Assembly (NCBI GenBank): GCA_002438345.1
Contig: DJUJ01000057.1
Span: 21,552-32,284, forward strand
Direction of reading: 5' to 3'
From: Paenibacillus sp. UBA6285
Lineage (GTDB): Bacteria > Bacillota > Bacilli > Paenibacillales > Paenibacillaceae
Length of the DNA: 10,733 bases
A program made the translations under genes and the position numbers. Below the pieces are notes generated by a model, which did not search any database, was not told where the DNA came from, and was given only the letters and a program-made list of their open reading frames with translations. How positions within the stretch are numbered: the stretch's first letter is position 1; every line of letters starts with the position of its first letter. This document shows, in pieces, positions 1 to 6,333 of this stretch.

Positions 1-3
1 CCT

Positions 4-49
4 TAAAAAAAGAACCACAGCCAAGGGATTTTACTCCGGCTGTGGTTCT
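4..49 (-). terminator. Rho-independent terminator of the cob operon
   Basis: A perfect 12-bp inverted repeat (11-22 AGAACCACAGCC with 38-49 GGCTGTGGTTCT) encloses a 15-nt loop. Read on the minus strand it is followed at once by a run of T (the A tract at 5-11), the classic intrinsic terminator layout. On the plus strand no T-run follows, so it works towards the left. It lies about 170 nt beyond the cobC stop and is the first terminator after it, so it probably ends the cbiZ-cbiB-cobC transcript. Confidence 0.85.
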
Positions 50-118
50 ATGAGAGGACAGACTAACAAATTTGATTATTTTCATTCTATGAATGGGAAA
101 CGGTTAGGCAAGAATGAT

Positions 119-172
119 CTATGCGTCGGTCATAGTTCCCCCTTCTCCAGCAAGGGTCTCAAAACTGTGCAT
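119..172 (-). CDS. Possible 17-residue small ORF downstream of cobC
   Basis: Between the cobC stop and the operon terminator the minus strand carries a short ORF, MHSFETLAGEGGTMTDA, starting at 172 and ending in TAG at 119. A purine-rich GGAAGGGAG lies directly against its ATG. Inside it a second ATG (131-133 region) sits behind a better-spaced GGAGAAGGGGG and would encode only MTDA. I do not recognise the peptide. It may be a chance ORF, a degraded gene start or a small leader-like peptide. The only support is the two Shine-Dalgarno-like stretches and the position inside the operon's 3' transcript. Confidence 0.15.
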   Translation of the reverse strand: MHSFETLAGEGGTMTDA

Positions 173-221
173 CTCCCTTCCACTTGTCAAATGCTCAATC
201 CTACTTTCTTAGCCTACTACT

Positions 222-965
222 TTATATTCCTAGAACATCAGACGTAGTAGCCGACCATTGCCTATTTTGCCAGCGTAGTTTAAGTACCATTGCTGTTCCT
301 GGAGAAGGTGCAACTGCATTGTAGAATGTGACATCTGGAACCACCTGCGCAAGTAAATTCCTGATTACACCGCCATGTGTCACCACCAATGCCCTGTTTG
401 TTATAACCTCACCTTTATTCTTCATGACCGCACAATGTCCAATTGCAGTCTCAGCCGCTTGTCCCAGATCTAACAGGAAGCTACGCAGGCGTTCATCGAA
501 CTGCGTCCAAGATTCTCCTTCTGGTGGTGTAATCTTGGAAGGATCATCAATCCAGCTTCTATACAGCGAGTTATCCTTCAACTGCTCATACGTGCATCCA
601 TCCCAAGCTCCGAAATTCATTTCGCGGAGGCGCTGATCATAGACAGTTACCTTCTCTAGCGAAGGTGCCATATAAGCCAAGGTCTCCCGACATCTAAGCA
701 AATCGCTGCAAAACACACGCCAGAAACCATCCGATACCTCAGCCCGACGAGTTTCGTAGTTTTCACAACCTTGTTTACCAACCTCTTGCTTATCATTTTC
801 CGATTTTTCAAACATCCGTCCAAGCTGTTGAAGCTTAGATAGCTGCTCTTCTGCACTAGGAAGCAGTGGAAGATCCGTATGTCCTAAGTAGCGATGCTCA
901 ACATTCCACTTTGTCTGCCCATGGCGGACAAGCACTAACTCGATTTCTACAGGGAAAATCGCCAT
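222..965 (-). CDS. cobC: Histidine phosphatase, probable alpha-ribazole phosphatase (CobC-like)
   Basis: Probably removes the 5'-phosphate from alpha-ribazole phosphate or from adenosylcobalamin phosphate, a late step of lower-ligand assembly in the cytoplasm. From the chosen start (247 aa) the phosphoglycerate-mutase-like fold is clear: RHGQT at 14-18 with the phospho-accepting His15, the SDLLRCRET arginine motif at 87-95, a probable acid in REMNFGAWDG at 114-123, and the second catalytic His197 in VVTHGG. ATG 965 is chosen because TGAGG lies about 7 nt upstream and it starts 8 nt after the cbiB stop; ATGs further upstream (995, 1034) would overlap cbiB. It is longer than the usual ~200 aa because of a polar insert at about 53-80 and another near 172-190. 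The family also includes sugar-phosphate phosphatases, so the assignment rests largely on its place behind cbiB. Confidence 0.85.
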   Translation of the reverse strand: MAIFPVEIELVLVRHGQTKWNVEHRYLGHTDLPLLPSAEEQLSKLQQLGRMFEKSENDKQEVGKQGCENYETRRAEVSDGFWRVFCSDLLRCRETLAYMAPSLEKVTVYDQRLREMNFGAWDGCTYEQLKDNSLYRSWIDDPSKITPPEGESWTQFDERLRSFLLDLGQAAETAIGHCAVMKNKGEVITNRALVVTHGGVIRNLLAQVVPDVTFYNAVAPSPGTAMVLKLRWQNRQWSATTSDVLGI

Positions 966-973
966 ATCTAGCC

Positions 974-1933
974 TCAGCCCCCAATCCAAATCCATGCAAC
1001 AACTGCGCAAAGACCTACAAATATTGAAGAGCACAGCATCATCATCCGCGAGGTCTGAATGATATCGTCCGGCTTCATCGTTCGTACCGGATCGCCCATA
1101 TAAGCTCGGAAAGATGCGACGCCATGATATACGTTCTCCCCCCCGAGCCGGATACCAAGTGCGCCTGCAACGGCTGATTCAGGATAGCCGCTATTAGGGC
1201 TTGGATGAAGTCGCGCATCCCGCTTCACCATTTGCAGGCTTCTACGCCAATCCATACGAAGCAGCCATGCACATAGAGCCAAAAGCAGTGCCGTTATCCG
1301 CGCTGGAATGAAGTTGGCGACATCATCGAGCCGAGCGGATGCCCAGCCGAGATCACGATATTTATCGTTCTTATATCCGACCATGGAATCAAGCGTATTG
1401 ACCGCCCGATAAGCCATAGCAAGCGGCGCACCGCCGATCAGCGCGTAAAATAGCGGAGAAATAATCGCATCGACGATGTTCTCTGCAACGGTCTCCACCG
1501 TGCCACGCACAATTTCCGTGTTATCTAGTGAGGTCGTATCACGCCCCACAATCATCCCCAGCGCCTTGCGTGCGGCAGGAATATCGCCTTTACGGAGTTC
1601 CACGTAAACTGCCATACCTGCATCCTTCAGCCCCTTAGAGGCAATTGTAGTCGAAATCAACCAAGCCTCGGCTATCCAGACGAGCCAAGGTGAGATGAAC
1701 GACAGCAGCCATAACAGGATGGCTGTCAGTGCCCAAACACCGCCCGCAACACATAGCGGCAGTAACACTCCGGCTCTCCGCAGGCTTTGCGGGCGGGACC
1801 ATAACCGACGGATCACCCGCTCGAGAGCAGTGATCGCTTTGCCCATACCGATTACGGGATGGGGCAGGCTACGCGGGTCACCTACGATCCGGTCAATCAC
1901 ATAAGCAGCAAGCAGAATCAAAGCGATTTTCAC
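974..1933 (-). CDS. cbiB: Adenosylcobinamide-phosphate synthase CbiB
   Basis: Integral membrane enzyme that amidates adenosylcobyric acid with (R)-1-amino-2-propanol O-2-phosphate, the CobD product, to give adenosylcobinamide phosphate. The 319-aa length is normal for CbiB/CobD-family synthases. Family hallmarks are visible: DRIVGDPRSLPHPVIGMG at 14-31, a block around 190-215 containing RAVNTLDSMVGYKNDKY followed by ARLDDVANFIPAR, and YPESAVAGALGIRLGG in the last third. Hydrophobic stretches at the N-terminus, near 55-90, near 205-225 and at the extreme C-terminus fit a polytopic protein. The start codon is GTG (1931-1933), preceded by AGAGGTGAT at good spacing. It begins 49 bp after the cbiZ stop and ends 8 bp before cobC, so the three genes are very likely co-transcribed. 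Confidence 0.96.
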   Translation of the reverse strand: MKIALILLAAYVIDRIVGDPRSLPHPVIGMGKAITALERVIRRLWSRPQSLRRAGVLLPLCVAGGVWALTAILLWLLSFISPWLVWIAEAWLISTTIASKGLKDAGMAVYVELRKGDIPAARKALGMIVGRDTTSLDNTEIVRGTVETVAENIVDAIISPLFYALIGGAPLAMAYRAVNTLDSMVGYKNDKYRDLGWASARLDDVANFIPARITALLLALCAWLLRMDWRRSLQMVKRDARLHPSPNSGYPESAVAGALGIRLGGENVYHGVASFRAYMGDPVRTMKPDDIIQTSRMMMLCSSIFVGLCAVVAWIWIGG

Positions 1934-1982
1934 AGGCGATCACCTCTGAACAATCTCCAGCATTTCCAGCTATCCGTTCTCA

Positions 1983-2720
1983 TTAGTTGTCCTTCCTTGC
2001 CTGCACCGATAGCAAACTTCCCGTCACAGCGCCGTATACAAGGCGGCCGATAGCGCCTCCCAGATCGGTAGCTGTTCCAGCGTAGACATGCTCTGCGCTG
2101 TATCGTCCGCTTTGGCTCACAGCGAGTACTATAGCATCCGTAGTTGTTCCGGTTGCGATCAGGCCATTCTCGGGATCGGTAATCCCGAGATCTGCCAGGG
2201 CAGCAGCTTTGGCTTCGACAGCTGTCTGCACAGCATTGACCATGGCCGCGGGTGTCAGGCGGCCATCAATACCGAGCATAATGTTAATCGTACCCGGTCG
2301 ATAAACAGCTAGCACATTGCGTTCCACACCCGCGCGCGCAGCATTTCCTGCGGCGGCAGTAATGCAAACAGATATCCCAGCTGAGCCAGTGTCTTCTTCA
2401 GCTATCGCTGCATGCTCTAGCGGTACAGCCGTCATCAGACCCGCACAGCTGGATAATGGATAACCCCAATCGCGCAGCTTATTCTCCATATCTTGGACAG
2501 GATCACTACATTCATAATTGCGGTCAACATATAAATTGACGGCTCGCTGCAGCCGATTCATTCCTCCACCATAAAATGCACTCGATAAACCATCTGCTTC
2601 AGCAGGCAGCTCTAGTAACAGATGGTTTCCCTTCCACTCCAGCACAAGCCCCGGCCAGACGGCCGAATGGTACTCTCTAATTCCTTCTGCAAGATTAAAT
2701 GGAATTTTCACTTGCACCAT
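1983..2720 (-). CDS. cbiZ: Adenosylcobinamide amidohydrolase CbiZ
   Basis: Predicted to hydrolyse the amide joining the aminopropanol arm to the corrin ring, turning adenosylcobinamide (and in bacterial homologues some incomplete or foreign cobamides) into adenosylcobyric acid for re-use. The 245-aa protein shows the family's conserved blocks: SCAGLMTAV at 91-99, ITAAAGNAARAG at 120-131, TGTTTDA at 190-196 and GTATDLGGAIGRLVYGAV near 215-232. There is no signal peptide or membrane segment, so it is cytoplasmic. ATG 2720 has AAGGAG about 11 nt upstream, a little far; no better start is seen. It sits between cobD and cbiB, that is, beside the two genes that rebuild the bond it cuts, which points to a salvage or remodelling role. 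No kinase or PduO-like fusion is present. Confidence 0.92.
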   Translation of the reverse strand: MVQVKIPFNLAEGIREYHSAVWPGLVLEWKGNHLLLELPAEADGLSSAFYGGGMNRLQRAVNLYVDRNYECSDPVQDMENKLRDWGYPLSSCAGLMTAVPLEHAAIAEEDTGSAGISVCITAAAGNAARAGVERNVLAVYRPGTINIMLGIDGRLTPAAMVNAVQTAVEAKAAALADLGITDPENGLIATGTTTDAIVLAVSQSGRYSAEHVYAGTATDLGGAIGRLVYGAVTGSLLSVQARKDN

Positions 2721-3052
2721 ATCCGATCCTGCTCCTTCCTCAGCTCATCTCTTTCATTAAATAATTACAGCCAACTCCGCTTGTCCTGCCTATCCCCTCA
2801 ACCCATTTACTGCACTGTGTGCAGCAGATTTGGCCAATTACATATGCAAAAACTATTCTGCTGTATTTCGTACAATAGAATGTCACGCAAAGACCTACTT
2901 CGCTTCATTTTCCAAATTTATATTGTACAAAGTGCTATAGAATCGAATTTCTGCACTTAGGAGGCGTCCCATAAAAACCGCCTCACCAAACTTAGCCGCT
3001 ACCCTTAGCATGCGAGCCGGCCCGTAACCCGCAGCCCTCTACGCTGTACAGG
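2721..3052. other. Gap between cobD and cbiZ: no gene, several repeats
   Basis: No convincing ORF is present on either strand. The right part (2961-3052) is GC-rich and the middle (2825-2950) AT-rich. It contains an inverted repeat GAGGCG/CGCCTC (2962-2967 with 2980-2985, 12-nt loop, no T-run), a perfect palindrome CTGCAC-TGT-GTGCAG at 2810-2824, a third copy of the hexamer at 2951-2956, and two partly matching units built on GTACAA and ATAGAAT (2870-2881 and 2925-2943). I could not assign a convincing sigma-A promoter for cbiZ here; candidates such as TACAAT within TTGTACAATATAAAT on the minus strand lack a good -35. No cobalamin-riboswitch core motifs were recognised. Confidence 0.5.
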
Positions 3053-4141
3053 TCATTTAGCTGCAAGAATTCCCCCTATTCGCATCAGCAGCCGGGCATT
3101 ATCCTCATGTCCCTTGACGGCAACCCGGATATGCTCCACCCCAAGACCCGGGTACATCGCGCAGCTGCGCACCAGTATACCGACGTGCCCAAGACGGGTC
3201 TGCATCTCAGCCGCACTCCACGGCAAAGGCAGGCCACATAGCAGAAAGTTCGCTTCGCCCGGCGGCACATCGCAGCCCAGCTGCATAAGGCCTTGCCGCA
3301 GCAGCTCCCGCTCCGTGGCGATCAGCTCGCGTGTGCGACGTTCATACTCGTGCCCGCTTCCCAGGCAAGCTTCACCTGCTAGTAGCGCCAAGCCGTTCAC
3401 GCTCCAAGTGACCTGCTTTCCGGTCATTGCCTTCGCCAGATCCGGATGCGAAATCGCAAACCCGAGACGCAGTCCGGGAATCGCATAAAACTTCGTCATC
3501 GACCGCACCAGAATCGTATGCGGAAACTGATCCAGCTCCGGTAGCAGCGTATTCCGTTCCGCTTCTGGAATAAAATCAATAAAGGCTTCATCCACAGCCA
3601 AATAAGTTCCGCAGCTTTCGGCCTTCTGCGCTAACCAGCGCAGCTCATCCACAGCATACTGGATTCCATTTGGATTGTTCGGCTGTCCGATGAACAGCAG
3701 CTCAACCTTCTCCATCAGCCCGGCAATCTCGTTCACTCCAGCCCTGAAGTGCTGTTCCCTTGTCCCCTGAACCGATAATACTTCTGCGCCGAATTGCACA
3801 GATAGCTGCCGGTACTCGGAGAAACAAGGTTCTACAATTCCAACCTTTTGCGGGGCGATCGCAAGCAACAACAAAGCCATAGATTCTGCCGCTCCATTGC
3901 CTACGGTCAGCCAACTACTATCTATGCCAAGGTTCTCCGCTAGCAGGCTTTTGAAGCGTCGGTGCCCAGGGTCCGGGTAGGCAACCACCGTAGACAATGC
4001 TGTTCTAAGTAGCTCCAAGACCGCTGGCGGAGGCCCAAGAGGATTGATGTTGGCACTGTAATCGAGGAATGTACCTCTAGCTTCCTCATAGAGTTCCGAA
4101 GCCGTCAGCAAATCACCGCCGTGGCCGTATTTTTCAAGCAT
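3053..4141 (-). CDS. cobD: L-threonine-O-3-phosphate decarboxylase CobD
   Basis: PLP enzyme that decarboxylates L-threonine phosphate to (R)-1-amino-2-propanol O-2-phosphate, the linker that CbiB attaches to cobyric acid. The 362-aa length matches the Salmonella-type enzyme. It begins with the characteristic KYGHGGD (4-10) and LDYSANINPLGPP (26-38). Fold-type I aminotransferase features follow: GNGAAE at 81-86, GQPNNPNG at 152-159, DEAF at 184-187 and the Schiff-base Lys217 in RSMTKFYAIPGLRLGF. It is closely related to histidinol-phosphate aminotransferase; the HGGD/NINPLGPP start and the cbiZ-cbiB context decide for CobD. ATG 4141 has AGAGGGAG about 7 nt upstream. There is no C-terminal cysteine-rich extension like that of some archaeal forms. 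It is separated from cbiZ by 332 bp, so it may share that transcript or have its own. Confidence 0.95.
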   Translation of the reverse strand: MLEKYGHGGDLLTASELYEEARGTFLDYSANINPLGPPPAVLELLRTALSTVVAYPDPGHRRFKSLLAENLGIDSSWLTVGNGAAESMALLLLAIAPQKVGIVEPCFSEYRQLSVQFGAEVLSVQGTREQHFRAGVNEIAGLMEKVELLFIGQPNNPNGIQYAVDELRWLAQKAESCGTYLAVDEAFIDFIPEAERNTLLPELDQFPHTILVRSMTKFYAIPGLRLGFAISHPDLAKAMTGKQVTWSVNGLALLAGEACLGSGHEYERRTRELIATERELLRQGLMQLGCDVPPGEANFLLCGLPLPWSAAEMQTRLGHVGILVRSCAMYPGLGVEHIRVAVKGHEDNARLLMRIGGILAAK

Positions 4142-4183
4142 ATATACACTCCCTCTATCAACTTTCTACTGCTCGATATGTAT

Positions 4184-4212
4184 GTCTTTGCCACCATTAT
4201 TGCGTCTTTGCC
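4184..4212. repeat. Direct repeat GTCTTTGCC x2, 20-bp period, flanking the cobD -10 box
   Basis: GTCTTTGCC occurs at 4184-4192 and again, in the same orientation, at 4204-4212. The 20-bp period is close to two helical turns. On the cobD strand (GGCAAAGAC) one copy lies in the -35/-10 spacer and the other around the predicted transcription start, so the pair brackets the -10 hexamer. Such a layout suits a repressor binding one face of the helix, but no known operator consensus was recognised. Confidence 0.4.
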
Positions 4213-4225
4213 GGAAATACGTCAA
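4196..4225 (-). promoter_or_regulatory. Predicted sigma-A promoter of cobD
   Basis: On the minus strand TTGACG (4225-4220) and AATAAT (4201-4196) are separated by 18 nt; the -10 box matches consensus at 5 of 6 positions. The start of transcription would fall near 4189, leaving a leader of about 48 nt. That is far too short for a cobalamin riboswitch. The prediction is from motif and spacing only. Confidence 0.5.
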
Positions 4226-4297
4226 TGCTTCACTAAAGGAATCACCCTGATAACCGCTTGCCTCAAATCGACATTAATATCTACGAAGCTATCTCTT

Positions 4298-4326
4298 TTG
4301 TTAAAAAACCGCTTTTGGTTTAAAAT
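4298..4326 (+). promoter_or_regulatory. Predicted sigma-A promoter of lplA
   Basis: TTGTTA (4298-4303) and TAAAAT (4321-4326) are separated by exactly 17 nt. The expected start of transcription near 4333 leaves a leader of about 34 nt ending in a GGAGG site (4354-4358) before the lplA ATG at 4367. This placement also rules out translation starting at the more upstream in-frame ATGs. Confidence 0.7.
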
Positions 4327-4366
4327 GAGAACTGTAATCAATTTTGCTGCAACGGAGGAATTCACT

Positions 4367-5368
4367 ATGCTTTTTATTGATAACACAGGGATTACTGACG
4401 CATCCATCAATTTGGCGATTGAGGAATATGCGCTGAAACACTTGCCGATGGACGAGAGTTACCTGCTTTTTTATATTAACAGCCCATCTATCATCATCGG
4501 TAAACACCAGAATACGATTGAAGAAATTAACCAGGAATATGTTAAAGAGAATGATATTAAGGTTGTGCGGCGTTTGTCTGGCGGTGGAGCTGTCTATCAC
4601 GATCTCGGAAACTTGAACTTCAGCTTTATTACCAAAGACGACGGCCAATCCTTCCATAACTTTCTAAAATTCACCCAGCCGGTGATCGACTATTTGCAAA
4701 GCATGGGTGTTAACGCAGAGCTTAGCGGACGGAATGATCTTCAAGTCGGCGAACAAAAGATTTCCGGAAACGCTCAATTCTCCACACGCGGACGCATGTT
4801 CAGCCATGGTACACTGATGTTCGATCTCAATTTGGATGATGTACAAGCCTCACTGAAAGTAAATCCAGAGAAATTCAAATCCAAAAGCACCAAATCCGTA
4901 CGTAGTCGCGTAGCGAACATCAAGGAACTGCTAGGTACAGACATGACCATTGAAGAGTTCCGCTCTGGCCTGCTGCGTTCGATCTTTGGTATGGAACCAT
5001 CCGAGGTCCCTCAGTACAAACTTCAGGAAGCAGACTGGGTCAAAATCCACGAAATCTCCAAAGAACACTACCAGAACTGGGACTGGAACTACGGTCTGTC
5101 GCCAAAAAGCAACGTCAAACACACGCGAAAATTCCCTGCTGGAATTATTGATATTCGCATGGATATTGAGGATTCCCTCATTAAGGACATCAAAATCTAT
5201 GGTGACTTCTTCGGGGTTGGTGACGTAGTTGATGTTGAAAATGCAATTCGTGGCAAACGTTATAATGAGGCAGAGGTTAGAGAAGCATTAGCAGATCTGG
5301 ATTTGAAGCATTATTTCGGACGTATTGAGCCGGAGGACTTTATCGGACTGGTTTTCCTAGAGGAATAG
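4367..5368 (+). CDS. lplA: Lipoate-protein ligase A
   Basis: Activates free lipoate with ATP to lipoyl-AMP and transfers it to lysines of lipoyl domains (glycine cleavage H protein or 2-oxoacid dehydrogenase E2). The 333-aa length matches Bacillus LplJ-type enzymes with both the catalytic and the small C-terminal domain. Visible motifs are RRLSGGGAVYHDLGN at 68-82 (lipoate/adenylate-binding loop), GRNDL at 121-125, the catalytic-lysine segment KISGNAQ with Lys131, and HGTLMFD at 147-153. The C-terminal part, with FPAGIIDIRMDIEDSLI and IKIYGDFFG, looks like the accessory domain. ATG 4367 is chosen over upstream in-frame ATGs (to 4121) because of GGAGG 8 nt before it, the promoter just upstream, and the family's usual MLFIDN-like start. 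It is transcribed away from cobD and appears to be monocistronic. Confidence 0.95.
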   Translation: MLFIDNTGITDASINLAIEEYALKHLPMDESYLLFYINSPSIIIGKHQNTIEEINQEYVKENDIKVVRRLSGGGAVYHDLGNLNFSFITKDDGQSFHNFLKFTQPVIDYLQSMGVNAELSGRNDLQVGEQKISGNAQFSTRGRMFSHGTLMFDLNLDDVQASLKVNPEKFKSKSTKSVRSRVANIKELLGTDMTIEEFRSGLLRSIFGMEPSEVPQYKLQEADWVKIHEISKEHYQNWDWNYGLSPKSNVKHTRKFPAGIIDIRMDIEDSLIKDIKIYGDFFGVGDVVDVENAIRGKRYNEAEVREALADLDLKHYFGRIEPEDFIGLVFLEE

Positions 5369-5380
5369 TTACACAAAAAT

Positions 5381-5436
5381 AAAGGCGCTTCCTTATTCTA
5401 TGCGCGATTTGCGTAAAGAATAGACAAGCCCCTCTT
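5381..5436. terminator. Long bidirectional terminator between lplA and the convergent ydjM-like gene
   Basis: An imperfect two-part hairpin. The outer arms AAAGGCGCTT (5381-5390) and AAGCCCCTCTTT (5425-5436) enclose inner arms TATTCTATGCGC (about 5394-5405) and GCGTAAAGAATA (5411-5422) with a GATTT loop; the inner stem has one G-U pair and one mismatch. Plus-strand read-out ends in CTCTTTCATATT. The minus-strand read-out ends in TTTATTTTTG, which is the better U-tract. It lies between the two convergent stop codons and can serve both. Confidence 0.65.
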
Positions 5437-5452
5437 TCATATTCACTTTAGT

Positions 5453-6166
5453 TCAAGGAGAAAGTATAAATACATAGACAACTAGCGCTAGAGTCAGCAT
5501 GATGCAAATGTTCTCTACGGCTCCACCTTTTTTCGTGCCTGTACTCATTAGTTTTAGGCGCAACTTAAAGGGTATTGGCGGCAGGGGTGTAATTCCCCGT
5601 TGGGTAAGAGAGTCTGCCAGTAGATGAAGCGCATACGACATGCCTCCAGCTATCCATAGACTGCCACCATCATTCATACCAGAAGAGGCAAAATACAATA
5701 AGGCGCTCCAGCCCGCAACACCATACAAGGTATGTGTCAGGCCACGGTGTGGGACAATCGATGAAACGACGAGCACGCAAGCTGCAATGTAGTTCCATGG
5801 ATCATAAGCTTCCCCGAAGGCAAAAAGTGCTATGGCGATCAAAATCATGACCAAATGGCGCAGCTTTCGACTAGGTAGGAAAGATACACTCCCGACAAGC
5901 AGTGCCAGCACAATATTCCAAGGTCGTTCCACGATTCCGGCAAAATAGAGATAGATCGCCGCGCCTATCAAAGCAATTTGCAGCACTCTCAATAGAAATT
6001 CTGGAATCGCCTTGCGCACGAGCAGCGAATTCGGTTCATCAATATCAGGCAGCAAGGAGCTTAATGCTGCGACCGCAATAACTGGAATCGTAATCTCATG
6101 TGTCATCAAACTCATTACAGATAGGGTAACCCCAGTGCTGATTATTAAATGGGATCTGCCCATCAT
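5453..6166 (-). CDS. YdjM/DUF457-type membrane-bound metal-dependent hydrolase
   Basis: A 237-aa polytopic membrane protein of the family usually annotated 'inner membrane metal-dependent hydrolase' (E. coli YdjM relatives); no substrate is known. The metal-ligand-type residues of the family are present: GRSHL with His6, LLPDIDEPNS with Asp41/Asp43, VPHRGLTHTL with His140 and His145, and LHLLADSLTQRGITPLPP at 180-197. Hydrophobic segments run at about 7-20, 27-39, 58-78, 84-96, 104-118, 126-137, 147-161 and 219-235. ATG 6166 is chosen because AAAGGAG lies 10 nt upstream; an in-frame upstream extension (to 6232) would include the promoter. Two adjacent ATGs make 6163 equally possible. It is divergent from the exporter gene. 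E. coli ydjM is SOS-controlled; no LexA box was found here. Confidence 0.85.
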   Translation of the reverse strand: MMGRSHLIISTGVTLSVMSLMTHEITIPVIAVAALSSLLPDIDEPNSLLVRKAIPEFLLRVLQIALIGAAIYLYFAGIVERPWNIVLALLVGSVSFLPSRKLRHLVMILIAIALFAFGEAYDPWNYIAACVLVVSSIVPHRGLTHTLYGVAGWSALLYFASSGMNDGGSLWIAGGMSYALHLLADSLTQRGITPLPPIPFKLRLKLMSTGTKKGGAVENICIMLTLALVVYVFILSP

Positions 6167-6222
6167 GGTGAAACCGCTCCTTTCTAAGATGCGAAAAACA
6201 AGAACAAATGTGCGGTTATCGA

Positions 6223-6251
6223 AGTATATCAAGACGTTGTTTTTTTGTCTA
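6223..6251 (-). promoter_or_regulatory. Predicted sigma-A promoter of the ydjM-like gene
   Basis: On the minus strand TAGACA (6251-6246) and TATACT (6228-6223) are 17 nt apart, both close to consensus. The start of transcription near 6216 gives a leader of about 50 nt with AAAGGAG before the ATG at 6166. It lies inside the longest version of that ORF, supporting the shorter start. Confidence 0.65.
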
Positions 6252-6255
6252 GCCT

Positions 6256-6273
6256 AATCCCTTAAATCCCTTT
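6256..6273. repeat. Short tandem repeat AATCCCTTa/AATCCCTTt between divergent promoters
   Basis: AATCCCTT occurs at 6256-6263 and 6265-6272, period 9. It sits between the two -35 boxes of the divergent promoters. It is AT-rich and short, so it could be a binding site or simply local sequence bias. Confidence 0.3.
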
Positions 6274-6301
6274 AAATATAAGCCTTTGAGCGATTTCTAT
6301 C

Positions 6302-6330
6302 TTGTCCTCCCCATGAATATACGATACAAT
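6302..6330 (+). promoter_or_regulatory. Predicted sigma-A promoter of the EamA transporter gene
   Basis: TTGTCC (6302-6307) and TACAAT (6325-6330) are separated by 17 nt. The predicted start of transcription near 6337 gives a leader of about 59 nt before GTG 6396. Its -35 box is about 50 bp from the -35 of the divergent ydjM-like promoter. Confidence 0.65.
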
Positions 6331-6333
6331 TTG

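Noticed and set aside
966..1034. Upstream ATG starts for cobC (995, 1034)
   Set aside because: They would overlap the cbiB coding end and have no good ribosome-binding site, whereas ATG 965 has TGAGG at normal distance.
2622..2960. Plus-strand 112-codon ORF across the cbiZ start and the cobD-cbiZ gap
   Set aside because: Half of it is antisense to cbiZ, the rest is cysteine/serine-rich low-information sequence over repeats, and there is no convincing ribosome-binding site or recognised domain.
2962..2985. GAGGCG/CGCCTC hairpin as a cobD terminator
   Set aside because: Only a 6-bp stem with a 12-nt loop and no T-run after it on the minus strand; kept only as a repeat in the gap description.
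2721..3052. Cobalamin riboswitch upstream of cbiZ
   Set aside because: I looked for B12-box-like and GCCACTG-type core motifs on the minus strand and recognised none; a covariance-model scan would be needed to exclude a divergent one.
4121..4366. In-frame 82-codon N-terminal extension of lplA
   Set aside because: It overlaps the cobD start and contains the lplA promoter (4298-4326); the GGAGG site and the family's normal start point to ATG 4367.
6167..6232. Longer start of the ydjM-like gene at 6232
   Set aside because: The extension has no Shine-Dalgarno site, runs across the predicted -10 box (6223-6228), and the conserved family start is MxGRSHL preceded by AAAGGAG.
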